The notes under the pieces: model-generated
Databases searched by the model: none
The model's input: the letters and a program-made list of their open reading frames with translations, nothing else
What the model was told of the DNA's origin: nothing
Program-made: the position numbers and the translations under genes
NCBI GenBank assembly: GCA_034428715.1
Contig: DAOUHE010000352.1
Location: forward strand, 1-16,930
Reading direction: 5' to 3'
DNA: 16,930 nt
Source: Io17-Chloro-G2 sp034428715
GTDB lineage: Bacteria; Chloroflexota; Dehalococcoidia; Lucifugimonadales; UBA3495
Shown: positions 7,373-14,786 of the stretch, piece by piece
Layout: each line of letters starts with the position of its first letter
Position numbering within the stretch: position 1 is the first letter of the stretch

Positions 7373-7717
7373 CTAAGCAGGTGCGGCGAGTAAATGGTTC
7401 GCTATACCCTCAATCCCCTCCCAAAACTCTTTGGATGGGGCACGTCGAGTATTTGTGGATATGACCCAACACCCGTCGGTGCTTTTGGCTAAGATTATCA
7501 CGTCCGGCCCTTTTTTCATGGCTTTCTTAATCGAACGGTCTCCATTGAGGCGAGCAATGACTCCTAAGCTTAGGTCCACACCGTCCCAACGCCTAAACAG
7601 CCCCCGAAGAATCCCCTTTTTATTCCTGATTAAGAGCAATGGGAAATCTTGACTTCCCACTCCAGTCTTGCGTGAAAGCCTTGGGTCGGGGACCCAGTAG
7701 TCTGTATGGTAGGCCAT
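7373..7717 (-). CDS. Hypothetical protein
   Basis: 114 residues, soluble, with mixed charge and no recognisable domain. The core GPDVIILAKSTDGCWVIST looks like two adjoining beta strands, and the C-terminus EFWEGIEGIANHLL like an amphipathic helix. The ATG at 7717 lies 15 bp downstream of the stop of the next gene on the same strand, so the two are probably co-transcribed. The codons look like a real gene, but I do not recognise the family. Confidence 0.55.
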   Translation of the reverse strand: MAYHTDYWVPDPRLSRKTGVGSQDFPLLLIRNKKGILRGLFRRWDGVDLSLGVIARLNGDRSIKKAMKKGPDVIILAKSTDGCWVISTNTRRAPSKEFWEGIEGIANHLLAAPA

Positions 7718-7732
7718 AGCAGTAATCCAAAA

Positions 7733-7966
7733 TCAGTTTACTGAGCCAACTCTTGCTGGCCAATCTTTCCAAACATTTACCCACTTGATAGGCGTACCGG
7801 TGACATAAATCACCCCTAGGGATGGACCAACGTCAGGATCTATCATCTCCTCTTGGCATCCCCTCGGTGCAAGCTCGGATATGATTCCAAGTTCTTGGAA
7901 TCGGACGTAGATTTTGTCCCTCGTATTTTCACGGAATAATTTTTCCAGCCACGACAAGAAACTCAT
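7733..7966 (-). CDS. Small hypothetical protein
   Basis: 77 residues from the ATG at 7966, which has AAGGAT eight bases upstream. Begins MSFLSWLEKLFREN, an amphipathic helix, followed by KIYVRFQELGIISE and a C-terminal stretch with GVIYVTGTPIKWVNVWKDW. No known domain. The open frame continues upstream to 8077 without a stop, and that upstream part looks protein-like. So this could instead be the C-terminal end of a longer protein broken by a frameshift near 8080. Confidence 0.5.
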   Translation of the reverse strand: MSFLSWLEKLFRENTRDKIYVRFQELGIISELAPRGCQEEMIDPDVGPSLGVIYVTGTPIKWVNVWKDWPARVGSVN

Positions 7967-7971
7967 GATTA

Positions 7972-8295
7972 TCAATCCTTTTGCTGGAAATGCTGGCGTG
8001 GTCTTATCGGCAGCAGACACCTGTTCGCAATAATAGCCGAGAGCCTTACCCGTAGGATAATTGACCATAGCAGCCAATCTAGGCGCAAAAGGTTGTCAGG
8101 CGATCGACTTCCCTCCACCAAGCCAATGCCATAACCAAAGCAATCAAGTGTTGGCGAAATTCTACCATCCATCACCATGAGAACCATGGCCGCCATACCT
8201 GAGGCCGCTTCCGTCGGAGTTTTTCCCTTTCGATAGTACGACTCACTTGCAAATATCTGCTTAAAATTCCTTTCCAGGGGTTGAAGTGGTTCCAA
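7972..8295 (-). CDS. Hypothetical protein, possibly frameshifted
   Basis: Open frame of 107 codons from a TTG at 8295, with an in-frame stop 14 codons or fewer upstream. Residues 1-70 (for example QIFASESYYRKGKTPTEAAS and DGRISPTLDCFGYGIGLVEG) look like genuine protein. The last 35 look like out-of-frame sequence, whereas the neighbouring frame reads LAAMVNYPTGKALGYYCEQVSAAD. A slip at the TTTT near 8085-8092 would join the two. Against that, the stop at 7972 lies six bases before the next ATG, a normal coupled spacing. Function unknown. Confidence 0.35.
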   Translation of the reverse strand: MEPLQPLERNFKQIFASESYYRKGKTPTEAASGMAAMVLMVMDGRISPTLDCFGYGIGLVEGSRSPDNLLRLDWLLWSIILRVRLSAIIANRCLLPIRPRQHFQQKD

Positions 8296-8317
8296 CGGAG
8301 TGGGACAATGGACCTAG

Positions 8318-8360
8318 CCGGTCAGGGGGAAAAGGATTCCCTTGACCGGTTTTTTCTTTT
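8318..8360 (+). terminator. Hairpin with T-rich tail, overlapped by a second inverted repeat
   Basis: CCGGTCAGGG (8318-8327) pairs with CCCTTGACCGG (8339-8349, one bulge), followed by TTTTTTCTTTT: a plus-strand intrinsic terminator. A second perfect 12-bp repeat, CAGGGGGAAAAG (8323-8334) with CTTTTCCCCCTG (8356-8367), shares bases with the first stem, so the two folds exclude each other. No plus-strand gene ends here; the minus-strand gene at 8295 begins just beyond. Confidence 0.5.
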
Positions 8361-8639
8361 CCCCCTGCCCTGGTGAATGTTTGGTTAGACGAGCGTGTCA
8401 ATCATGGCAGCGAGGTTTTAGCAAATGGAAAAGGGCGTGGGGCAGCCTCGTCGATTACTCCTTCCGGTACCGATAAAGAAGGATGTAGGTCTCGGCGATG
8501 TCGTCAAGGGATTGACGGCAGCCGTCGGTATCAAGCCTTGTGGCGGTTGCGATGGCCGCGCCGCAGCGCTTAACCGCCTGCTTGTTCTCTCCGGTCGGCG
8601 TCGGAAGTAGTTGGGAGGCCGGAATTAAACTAGGCTGAT
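8361..8639. other. Intergenic region before the three-gene operon
   Basis: With the hairpin region this leaves about 340 bases without a firm gene. A minus-strand frame (8455-8700, TTG start) overlaps the following gene head-on. Its 3' part, ending RQSLDDIAETYILLYRYRKE, looks protein-like, but no start or ribosome site supports it. The promoter of the operon should be here; I could not pick a convincing one. Confidence 0.3.
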
Positions 8640-9158
8640 ATGGTAGCCCGAAACAAACGCAAGGCTGCTGTGTTGGGCGTCCTACTTCGCGACGGATCAA
8701 TCACCACCAAGTCGCTGGTGGAGCGATGGAATCTGAGCTACAGCGGCGCACAGGCTTCATTGGAGAGGTACCGGCGAAGTAGTTTAATCAGCCGCCTCCG
8801 AGAGCCCGGTCCTGGGCCGCCAGTTTATCGGTACCAACTAACGAGAACTGGTCGCAGAAAGGCTGCCTGGTTCGTTCAACGAAGCCTGGTTCGCACTAGG
8901 AAGGCACAGCCCGTGGTGGCGCCGGTGGACCAGTCGCCTCGAACCGTGGTCAGGCCACCGATCCACCGGCGGCGAGTCATCCGCCCGAACGTCCGCGGCC
9001 GGCGGATCATCCAACCAGATATCCACGGGAGGCGAGTCGTCCGGCCAAAAATCCGCAGAAGGCGAGTAATCCGACCTACCAAAATCCGCAACCGGAGAGT
9101 AATCCGACCGAACGTTTATACGGAAGGTGAAGACAATGTCAAGAATCATAATGGCTAA
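8640..9158 (+). CDS. Winged-helix DNA-binding protein with arginine-rich 10-residue repeats
   Basis: 172 residues. About 8-80 forms a winged helix: VLGVLLRDGSITTKSLVERW is helix-turn and LSYSGAQASLERYRRSSLI the recognition helix, followed by a wing near 57-70. From residue 101 to 159 the chain consists of six repeats of about ten residues with consensus R-R-V-[IV]-R-P-x-[IV]-x-x: RTVVRPPIHR, RRVIRPNVRG, RRIIQPDIHG, RRVVRPKIRR, RRVIRPTKIRN, RRVIRPNVY. The tail is extremely basic, suited to binding DNA, RNA or the acidic protein encoded next. First gene of an operon: the next start overlaps it by 23 bases. Likely role is DNA binding and regulation within the element; no family name fits the whole protein. 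Confidence 0.7.
   Translation: MVARNKRKAAVLGVLLRDGSITTKSLVERWNLSYSGAQASLERYRRSSLISRLREPGPGPPVYRYQLTRTGRRKAAWFVQRSLVRTRKAQPVVAPVDQSPRTVVRPPIHRRRVIRPNVRGRRIIQPDIHGRRVVRPKIRRRRVIRPTKIRNRRVIRPNVYTEGEDNVKNHNG
8940..9119 (+). repeat. Six degenerate tandem 30-bp repeats coding the RRVIRP tail
   Basis: Units of 30 bp (one of 33) with pattern GGCGAGTNATCCG-CC-AA-ATCCGC. Periodicity is clear in the protein and still visible in the DNA, indicating expansion by tandem duplication. A further related unit lies at 9668-9694 in another gene. Confidence 0.65.
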
Positions 9159-9498
9159 AGTAATTTTGAGAGATTCCTGTGACCCCGGTTTGCCTGGAGA
9201 CTGTGCGCCTGTTATCCAGGTCGCAGAGGCATCTGAATTAGAGGGGCTCGTTTCGGAACACGGGGTCATCTTCGAGGAGCCGATTCAGGAAAAAGAGGAA
9301 ACGTTCGCAGATTCAGTGGATTATGACGAACCACGGGAAGACGTAGCCGGGGATAACGAACCATGGGATGCCCCAGTCGAGGTCCCAGAAGGGCCCGAGA
9401 TGGAGGGGGACTCATGCCCCGTAGACGAAAAACCCTGGGATGAGTCGGTCTGCGGAGAACTCGAACGCCGAATCCTTAGTCACGTACTGGAAGGATGA
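9136..9498 (+). CDS. Highly acidic hypothetical protein
   Basis: 120 residues. The start at 9136 follows GGAAGG with eight bases between; a GTG at 9127 is in frame but overlaps that site. The N-terminus MSRIIMAKVILRDSCDPG is strand-like. From about 40 on the chain is dominated by Glu and Asp, with two related segments, DNEPWDAPVE and DEKPWDESV, and almost no basic residues until ELERRIL at the end. It is probably largely disordered. It overlaps the end of the very basic winged-helix gene and precedes a small basic protein, so charge pairing with one of them is plausible. No known family recognised. Confidence 0.6.
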   Translation: MSRIIMAKVILRDSCDPGLPGDCAPVIQVAEASELEGLVSEHGVIFEEPIQEKEETFADSVDYDEPREDVAGDNEPWDAPVEVPEGPEMEGDSCPVDEKPWDESVCGELERRILSHVLEG

Positions 9499-9502
9499 AA
9501 TC

Positions 9503-9697
9503 GTGAATAATCAGGCTGGTATGGTCTGCCCGCGTAACTCGAAATGGCTCGCCAAGATGTTGGATGTCTTGCCGCGTGGTCTTCGTGGGAAATTGGCCCC
9601 ATACGAGAACTGCTTCAAGGTTAGTCGGAGCGTGGTTAGCGCGAGACAGCGCCAACCGAAGAATGGCAGAACCGTTGTTAGGCCAGTGCTTCGGTAG
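9503..9697 (+). CDS. Small basic protein with one RTVVRP repeat unit
   Basis: 64 residues from a GTG at 9503, with GGAAGG eight bases upstream, the same arrangement as the preceding gene. The gap to that gene's stop is only four bases. Composition is basic, with RGLRGKLAPYENCFKVSRSVVSARQRQ in the middle. The final residues GRTVVRPVLR match the first repeat unit (RTVVRPPIHR) of the winged-helix protein two genes upstream, also at DNA level (about 16 of 20 bases). It may be a product of duplication within the operon, or a partner sharing a binding motif. Function unknown. Confidence 0.45.
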   Translation: MNNQAGMVCPRNSKWLAKMLDVLPRGLRGKLAPYENCFKVSRSVVSARQRQPKNGRTVVRPVLR

Positions 9698-10025
9698 CGA
9701 ACGCCCAACATCACCTGGAACGGCTTAGTCGAGAGCAATGTGTGGCGTCGGCATCATTTAAGCCTGCACTTGGACGGGGCGGTGGGGGAGGGAACCTGTC
9801 TCAAAAAAGCCGGTCCTTGAATGGGTATAAACAGTTAAAATGGGTGTCATCTTGGTGTAGGGGGATGAAGATGCCGCTACGGCCCGGTGAATCGAGAACA
9901 AGCCTGGCTGCTTCCCCCCGACCGTTGATGACCTCCTTCCAGAGGATCACCCGTCTCGCTTAATACCTATGGCTGATACCGGGTTCGCACTGAACCCCAC
10001 CGCCGATGCCACAGCCCTTGTTTGC
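9698..10025. other. 328-bp gap between convergent genes
   Basis: No gene is supported. A 73-codon plus-strand frame (9742-9963) has a low-complexity glycine run, no ribosome site and no protein-like pattern. No clear terminator was seen. Confidence 0.3.
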
Positions 10026-11438
10026 CTATGAGAAAGTGTGGACTACGAGGTTGCTTACCAAACACCCTACTAGTTGGACCGCCACCAAGCGCACCGTTTT
10101 TCCGGCGGCAGTGACAGGCACTGTCTGACTAATGCTGGCGTTTCCACTTCCGTCGGCCACGGCTGAACCAGCCACTTGGGGGCTCGCAATATCAACCGTC
10201 TGCCCAGGGCATCCCGGAATGGCCGTTGAGCCTGCGGTTGTCCCAAAGCCGAAGGTGACCGTCGCCCCGGGGGTGGCCTCGGTGACCTCCAGGGTATTAT
10301 CCACGCCAGCCAACCCGGGGGTGGGGCCCGTTAGAATGAGGCTGTACTCGTAGGTGCCGATGTCGCAGGCTGCACCCAGGGGTCTGGGGATCCCCCGTTG
10401 GTCATTAGCTTCACAAGCATTCCCGCCGCTTCCAGGCGTGGCTGGATTGGCTGCATCAATGGCCGCACTGCCAGGCAGCAGGGCATGGGTCTCAGTAGGG
10501 CCGCCATAGTTCTGCAACGGCGCAAGCATCGGGTCAAGGGCGAGATCCAACGTCCCTGTCACATCACCTGCCGCAGCTACATAGCCACAACCAGCCAAGT
10601 GGCCGACCAAGTTGTGGCCCAGATAGGTAGGAGAGCCAGCGCAGTCCGGACTGCTAGAACCCGTGTTCCCTGCGACAATGGTATTGATCAGCTCTACCGT
10701 GCCGACGACGCGATTGATGCCCCCACCAACATTATTAGACGTGTTCCCGCTGATGGTGCTGTTGTTTATAGTTGCCGCGCCTGAACCGTTGAAGATGCCC
10801 CCACCACCATTGGCGTTGCCTGTGTTACCGCTGATAGTGCTGTTAGTTACGGTCAGCGTGCCCTGGTTGTAGATACCCCCACCAGCACTGCTGCCGGTGT
10901 TACCGCTGATGGTGCTGTTGATCACCGTCAGAGTACTCCCGTTGAAGATATCCCCACCCCTGCTGCCTGTGCTGCCACTGACGGTGCTACTAGCCAAGAT
11001 CAGCAGCCCGCTGTTTTCGATGGCGCCACCGAGGCCATCTACGCCATGTCGGATGGTCACATCGGAGATAGTGACCTCCCCACTGGCGATGTTGAACACC
11101 CGGTAGGTTGCCACACCAAATTCGGTTGCCGCCTGGATGATGGTGTTCCCCGCCCCCTCGCCGTCCAGGATCAGGTCCTTGTCGATAGAAATCTGAGACC
11201 CAAGGGTCAGGGTGTAGGTACCCGCAGGAATATCAATACTGTCGCCAGGATCGGCAGTCCCTACAGCTTCCCGGAGGGAGCAGTCGGCGTCGCATATCCC
11301 GTCGAAGGTATCTTCTGTCTTAGTGACGGTAATCGGGGCCCCGGACAAAGTATTGATTATGAAAGGTCGGAGGTGGCATACAAGGCTTGCCACCGGACGA
11401 ACAACGCGAGCGAATCCAATCCGCTGGCTTTGACCCAA
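10026..11438 (-). pseudogene. CSLREA-type parallel beta-helix surface protein, 5'-truncated
   Basis: Exported-type protein. ITVTKTEDTFDGICDADCSLREA (about 36-58 of the open frame) is the CSLREA module. Then comes a right-handed beta-helix with three clear coils of about 25 residues (TLTVINSTISGNTGSSAGGGIYN and relatives, about 165-245), a region ending HALLPGSAAIDAANP...DQRGIPRPLGAACDIGTYEY, and a C-terminal Ig-like domain (about 370-470). The C-terminus looks complete, but there is no ATG, signal peptide or ribosome site. The frame runs upstream only into sequence of an unrelated restriction enzyme gene, where the apparent start is a TTG. The genuine protein begins about residue 32 (near 11350). 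It has therefore lost its head, including the export signal, and is probably not functional. Confidence 0.8.
10740..10990 (-). repeat. Tandem beta-helix coding repeats
   Basis: Three to four degenerate units of about 72-78 bp encode the NSTISGNTG...GGGI coils of the beta-helix protein. The recurrent plus-strand string is close to CCGCTGATGGTGCTGTT. Confidence 0.6.
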
Positions 11439-11716
11439 TTTGCTCGTACAACCAGACTGATTTCGTGAAGGAACGAGTTGCAGTCGAAGTTCAGTTTGGG
11501 AAGTATGCTTTTGTCGCGCACGATTTGTTTGTGAAGCACCTGAGTTTCTACGTCTCCGACATAATTGACGTAGGCATTGAGATTCTTCCGATGAAAGAGA
11601 TGGAACGCGAAATGTCCAGCGGCGTTCCGTATTACGAACGTGACTTGCTCAACGTGTTGCGGCAGGGGCGCGGGGTGCCCGCTGTTCCACTATGGATGAT
11701 CGGAGTCGCGGCATAA
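11387..11716 (+). pseudogene. BglII/BstYI-like type II restriction endonuclease, N-terminally truncated
   Basis: C-terminal 109 residues of a BglII-family endonuclease; complete members are about 200-270. DFVKERVAVEVQFGKY carries Asp25, Glu34 and Gln36, the same D-x8-E-x-Q spacing as BglII Asp84, Glu93, Gln95. It continues YAFVAHDLFVKHLSFYV, DVGIEILPMKEM, and the end LRQGRGVPAVPLWMIGVAA, which is typical of the family C-terminus. There is no ATG upstream of the catalytic segment; only a TTG at 11387 is available, and the frame is closed at 11360. The N-terminal half is missing, ending where the truncated beta-helix gene begins on the other strand. No methyltransferase partner is present. A remnant, or possibly a short inactive protein. 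Confidence 0.7.
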
Positions 11717-11736
11717 TCCGCATGGAGGAAGGTATC

Positions 11737-11970
11737 ATGCCACGTAAGAGGAAGGAACTAGGCCGCCCTGTTCGTCCCTACCCGCCTCGAATAGATGCGA
11801 CAGCTGAAGAGATTGCCCAGGTCTTTCTTCGAACCGCCCCACCTGGTCCGGTCATCGACGAAGAGCGCATCTACTCTTGCGCTGACTGCGGACGGCAAGT
11901 CAACTACCCTGAAATCCTGTACCGTGATGGACGGTGCGCGGAACACACCAGCAGGCCACTCGCCAAATAG
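11737..11970 (+). CDS. Small zinc-binding hypothetical protein
   Basis: 77 residues from the ATG at 11737, preceded by GGAGGAAGG. The N-terminus MPRKRKELGRPVRPYPPRIDATAEEIAQVFLR is basic and then helical; the 'YPPRIDATAEEIA' pattern is, from memory, common in short uncharacterised bacterial proteins. Cys48, Cys51, Cys67 and His70 (CADC...CAEH) look like a single zinc site. It follows the endonuclease remnant by 20 bases. It may act in DNA or protein binding; precise function unknown. Confidence 0.65.
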   Translation: MPRKRKELGRPVRPYPPRIDATAEEIAQVFLRTAPPGPVIDEERIYSCADCGRQVNYPEILYRDGRCAEHTSRPLAK

Positions 11971-12017
11971 TCGGCGGGCCTTTGGGTAATCAAGTATATA
12001 ATTCCCTTTTTTTAGGC

Positions 12018-12482
12018 ATGCCCATAGGATTCCTGCTGGGAGTGCTCATCTTTATGCAGATGGGTGGGGCCTTTGGCTTTGTCATTGGTACGACTATCAG
12101 CATTGCCATCCCTCTCGTTGCCGTCATATACGGCTGCGAGCTCGATGCGAGACGCCTGAGATCGCGAAGAAAATGTCCACCCCAAAGTGCACCTGGCATG
12201 TCAGTGATAAAACGGGTTTTCATTTGGATCGGAGTCGGAGTAGCTGGGCTTGCCTGGTGTATCATATTCATCGTGGTTCTCGCGGCTATCATCGGTGTCA
12301 GTTTCGATCATGAGCCCGCCGTCGCTAGAGAAATGCTTGACCTAAATGAAGCCAACGACATTAACCGGACAATAACCCAGGGATTCAGGGCCGAGGGCGC
12401 GTTCGTGACCTCTGCCTATATTAAAAAAAGGGGATGCCGAGGGGGTCCCAATCCAGCGAATGTTAGTCCCACTATATCTTGA
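12018..12482 (+). CDS. Hypothetical membrane protein
   Basis: 154 residues from the ATG at 12018. Hydrophobic segments at about 3-38 (GFLLGVLIFMQMGGAFGFVIGTTISIAIPLVAVIYG, enough for two helices in a hairpin) and about 66-95 (VFIWIGVGVAGLAWCIIFIVVLAAIIGV). They are separated by a basic loop RRLRSRRK, which should stay cytoplasmic. The remaining C-terminus is polar. No ribosome site is obvious, and a start at the in-frame ATG further upstream (11934) would overlap the preceding gene. Its 3' end overlaps the convergent membrane gene by 67 bases. Function unknown. Confidence 0.5.
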   Translation: MPIGFLLGVLIFMQMGGAFGFVIGTTISIAIPLVAVIYGCELDARRLRSRRKCPPQSAPGMSVIKRVFIWIGVGVAGLAWCIIFIVVLAAIIGVSFDHEPAVAREMLDLNEANDINRTITQGFRAEGAFVTSAYIKKRGCRGGPNPANVSPTIS

Positions 12483-12913
12483 TGACGAGACTTGAGTAGT
12501 TCGAAGGAGCCTTCTAGCCGTGGGCCTAGATTAGGGAATCGCCGCGTTCGCCAGGCAATTGCAGCAACGTCCGTGACCAGCACCACAATCAAACCGGTAA
12601 CGAGGAGAGTCACCCCAGCGGCAGCGGACGTGGCCGGATGCACAACATTGGGAGAACTGGTTGAAGCCCATAATGCAGTGGCGAGCAACGCGGTGATTTG
12701 GATCACGTCCCACGGCGAGCGTCCAACTCCGAGTAAGCGATTCCACATCAATCTGCCCAAATTAACGGGCCGATAAAATCCGCGACCCAGTCCGTGGGTC
12801 AGATGATAAGAAACGGTCTTTAGGGTTAATGCGAGGATGATGCTGGATACGAGGAGGACGATTATTAGCCAGCCAGACCAATGCGCGGGGAATATCAACG
12901 AAAATATGTTCAT
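12416..12913 (-). CDS. Hypothetical membrane protein
   Basis: 165 residues from the ATG at 12913, with GAGGGT five bases upstream. Hydrophobic segments are WLIIVLLVSSIILALTL (about 14-30), a moderate one at VIQITALLATALWAS (about 70-85), and AAGVTLLVTGLIVVLVTDVAAIAW (about 97-120). A basic segment RTRRF follows the last one. The C-terminus is soluble. Convergent with the other membrane gene and overlapping its end. No family recognised. Confidence 0.5.
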   Translation of the reverse strand: MNIFSLIFPAHWSGWLIIVLLVSSIILALTLKTVSYHLTHGLGRGFYRPVNLGRLMWNRLLGVGRSPWDVIQITALLATALWASTSSPNVVHPATSAAAGVTLLVTGLIVVLVTDVAAIAWRTRRFPNLGPRLEGSFELLKSRHQDIVGLTFAGLGPPRHPLFLI

Positions 12914-13291
12914 GCCGACCCTCGACAATTACCAATCATTAGATAGTTAATCACGCATTACGGCTGTCATCGACCTGCGCCGTTCGTACGGGACTCACGC
13001 ATGGTCGTGGAAGCAATAAGGTTGATCACCCCTTCAGATTTGTAATCCTAGTTAAATTGTCATACGGAGGCTGCCAAGGAGTTGTTCGCAAACACGGGGT
13101 CCGTGCTACAGGAAAGGTTACTGTAGATGCCGGGAGATGAACATTTGACGAGGGACGCGGAAAGGAAGTCCTTTTGGTGACCCTGATTTTACAACCACCC
13201 AACGCAATAACAGAGTGAGTGACCCCGGTTTCGGAGCAGCTTCGTGGGTTGGTCACAAGCATACTTTCAGCGAGGCCGGCGTACGTGCGTC
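12914..13291. other. Gap upstream of the membrane gene and downstream of the recombinase
   Basis: 378 bases without a supported gene. The minus-strand frame at 13026-13262 has no ribosome site and reads like random sequence rich in Thr and Pro. No repeats or terminator were recognised. Confidence 0.3.
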
Positions 13292-14743
13292 TTATCTAAA
13301 TTCCAGTTCTATGCGACCGTCATTGTAGACGTGGGCGGCTCTGATAATCCCTTGCAAGATGGCCTTGGCCTGTTGGACGTCCATCCCTTGGAAATCTTCC
13401 AAGAATGATTCAACCTTCACCGGCACGGTGGCAACCTGGGACTCCATGTCCTGCTGAGCGGCAACCCTAGCCTCTAAGTCCGTCTTGAGGGCCTGCAACC
13501 CCTCCTGTTCCTCGCGCCGGACTTCTTGGCGCTTAACGAACTCAGGCTCGGTCATGATGCTCCGGTCGACCCGGTCCATATCATCCAAAAAGGCTTGATC
13601 TAACTCGCCCAGCCGAGCACTGACCCGTTCTAGCTCGGCTTCATCCCTGGTGTCCGATTCCTTTCCCTGGGACTCCAGCAGCTGCCGTACCATTTCGGGG
13701 TCGCTGTATTGGCCAATGTGATTCAGTATGGCTTCTTCCAGACCTTCCTTGCGGTGGGAGATTTGTTGGTCGCAAAGGGCACGGGCCATCTTTTTGTTGG
13801 TGCAAACGTAGTACCGATGCCGATTGGGGCCGCTGGACGATCCAGTTATAGCACCCTGGCAATGCCCGCAGCGAAGGATGCCCGTTAGCAAATACAAGCT
13901 GGTATTAGTACGACCTCGGTGCTGGTCATCCCGCCTGATGGTAAGGCGCAGTTGGAGGGTGTCCCATTCCTCGGGGTTGAGTATTGCGGGGTAGGCGTTC
14001 TCCCTGATGATCGGTTCCCCTTGGCCTTTAAACATCGAGTGCCCGGCCATCGCGGGATTTAGGAGGATCAGCTTCAACGATTGGGAGGCGAACGGCGCAC
14101 CGCTTTTAGTCCGGTAGCCCAGCCGGTTCAATTCGTCGGCTATCGCTTTGTAACCCAGGTTCCCCACGGTAGCTAGCTCATGGGCTAGCCTGATTGCCGC
14201 CGCCTCTCGTGGTACTTGCTCCACGCCCACTGGCTTGCCTTTTGAATCATAAATCTTGGTATAGCCAAATGGTAGCTTGCTCACGAGTTTCCCCTGCTCG
14301 GCTGCTTTGCGAAGTGCCATAGTTACCCGCTCGGATGTCCGCTTGCTCTCTGCCCCAGCTCTCACTGCCTTGAGCAACAACAGCTCTTCTTCTTCGAGAT
14401 TTTCGTTGATCGACCGGACGGTAACTCCTTGCTCCTGTAACTCCCAATATCGCCTTAAGATTTCCTTGGGGTTTCTTCCGAAGCGGTCCAGGTAAAGGAC
14501 TACCATGTTTCCGATGCCTTGCTCGGCCACAAATGCTAACATACAACGGTATTGAGCACGATCATCCTTGCGGCCAGAGGCAACGTCGGTGAAGATTTTC
14601 ACCAGTTCAAGACCGTTGGCCTCGCAATAATCCCTGATAGCGGCTTCCTGGACCTCAAGGCTTACGTGGTGTACCCCAGCCTGAGCGAAAGAGCTGACCC
14701 TTAAGTATCCAACGGCGAGTTCCACCTGTATCGCGGTTATCAT
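13292..14743 (-). CDS. Large serine recombinase (integrase of the element)
   Basis: 483 residues, full length for the large serine recombinase class, which performs site-specific integration and excision. The N-terminal resolvase domain has GYLRVSS (12-18; Ser17 nucleophile, Arg15) and YLDRFGRN (84-91; Arg87, Arg90). A long alpha-E helix follows (about 118-152). The recombinase domain spans about 155-270, and a zinc ribbon has Cys292, Cys295, Cys314 and Cys324. A coiled coil at about 365-435 is the usual tetramer-control motif. The ATG at 14743 has GAGG upstream. The gene starts 66 bp from the right junction, as expected for an integrase beside its attachment site. No excision-directionality factor was identified; one of the small cargo genes could be it. 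Confidence 0.93.
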   Translation of the reverse strand: MITAIQVELAVGYLRVSSFAQAGVHHVSLEVQEAAIRDYCEANGLELVKIFTDVASGRKDDRAQYRCMLAFVAEQGIGNMVVLYLDRFGRNPKEILRRYWELQEQGVTVRSINENLEEEELLLLKAVRAGAESKRTSERVTMALRKAAEQGKLVSKLPFGYTKIYDSKGKPVGVEQVPREAAAIRLAHELATVGNLGYKAIADELNRLGYRTKSGAPFASQSLKLILLNPAMAGHSMFKGQGEPIIRENAYPAILNPEEWDTLQLRLTIRRDDQHRGRTNTSLYLLTGILRCGHCQGAITGSSSGPNRHRYYVCTNKKMARALCDQQISHRKEGLEEAILNHIGQYSDPEMVRQLLESQGKESDTRDEAELERVSARLGELDQAFLDDMDRVDRSIMTEPEFVKRQEVRREEQEGLQALKTDLEARVAAQQDMESQVATVPVKVESFLEDFQGMDVQQAKAILQGIIRAAHVYNDGRIELEFR

Positions 14744-14786
14744 AGCAGCCTCAGTATTTGAGATACCATGAATTTAACACGCTACA

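Noticed and set aside
8455..8700. 81-codon minus-strand frame with TTG start
   Set aside because: Overlaps the winged-helix gene head-on, with no ribosome site; only its 3' part looks protein-like.
9742..9963. 73-codon plus-strand frame
   Set aside because: Low-complexity glycine run, no ribosome site, no protein pattern.
10026..11438. Complete beta-helix gene starting at the TTG at 11438
   Set aside because: The first 31 codons are antisense to endonuclease coding sequence and there is no signal peptide; treated as 5'-truncated.
13026..13262. 78-codon minus-strand frame
   Set aside because: Random-looking composition and no ribosome site.
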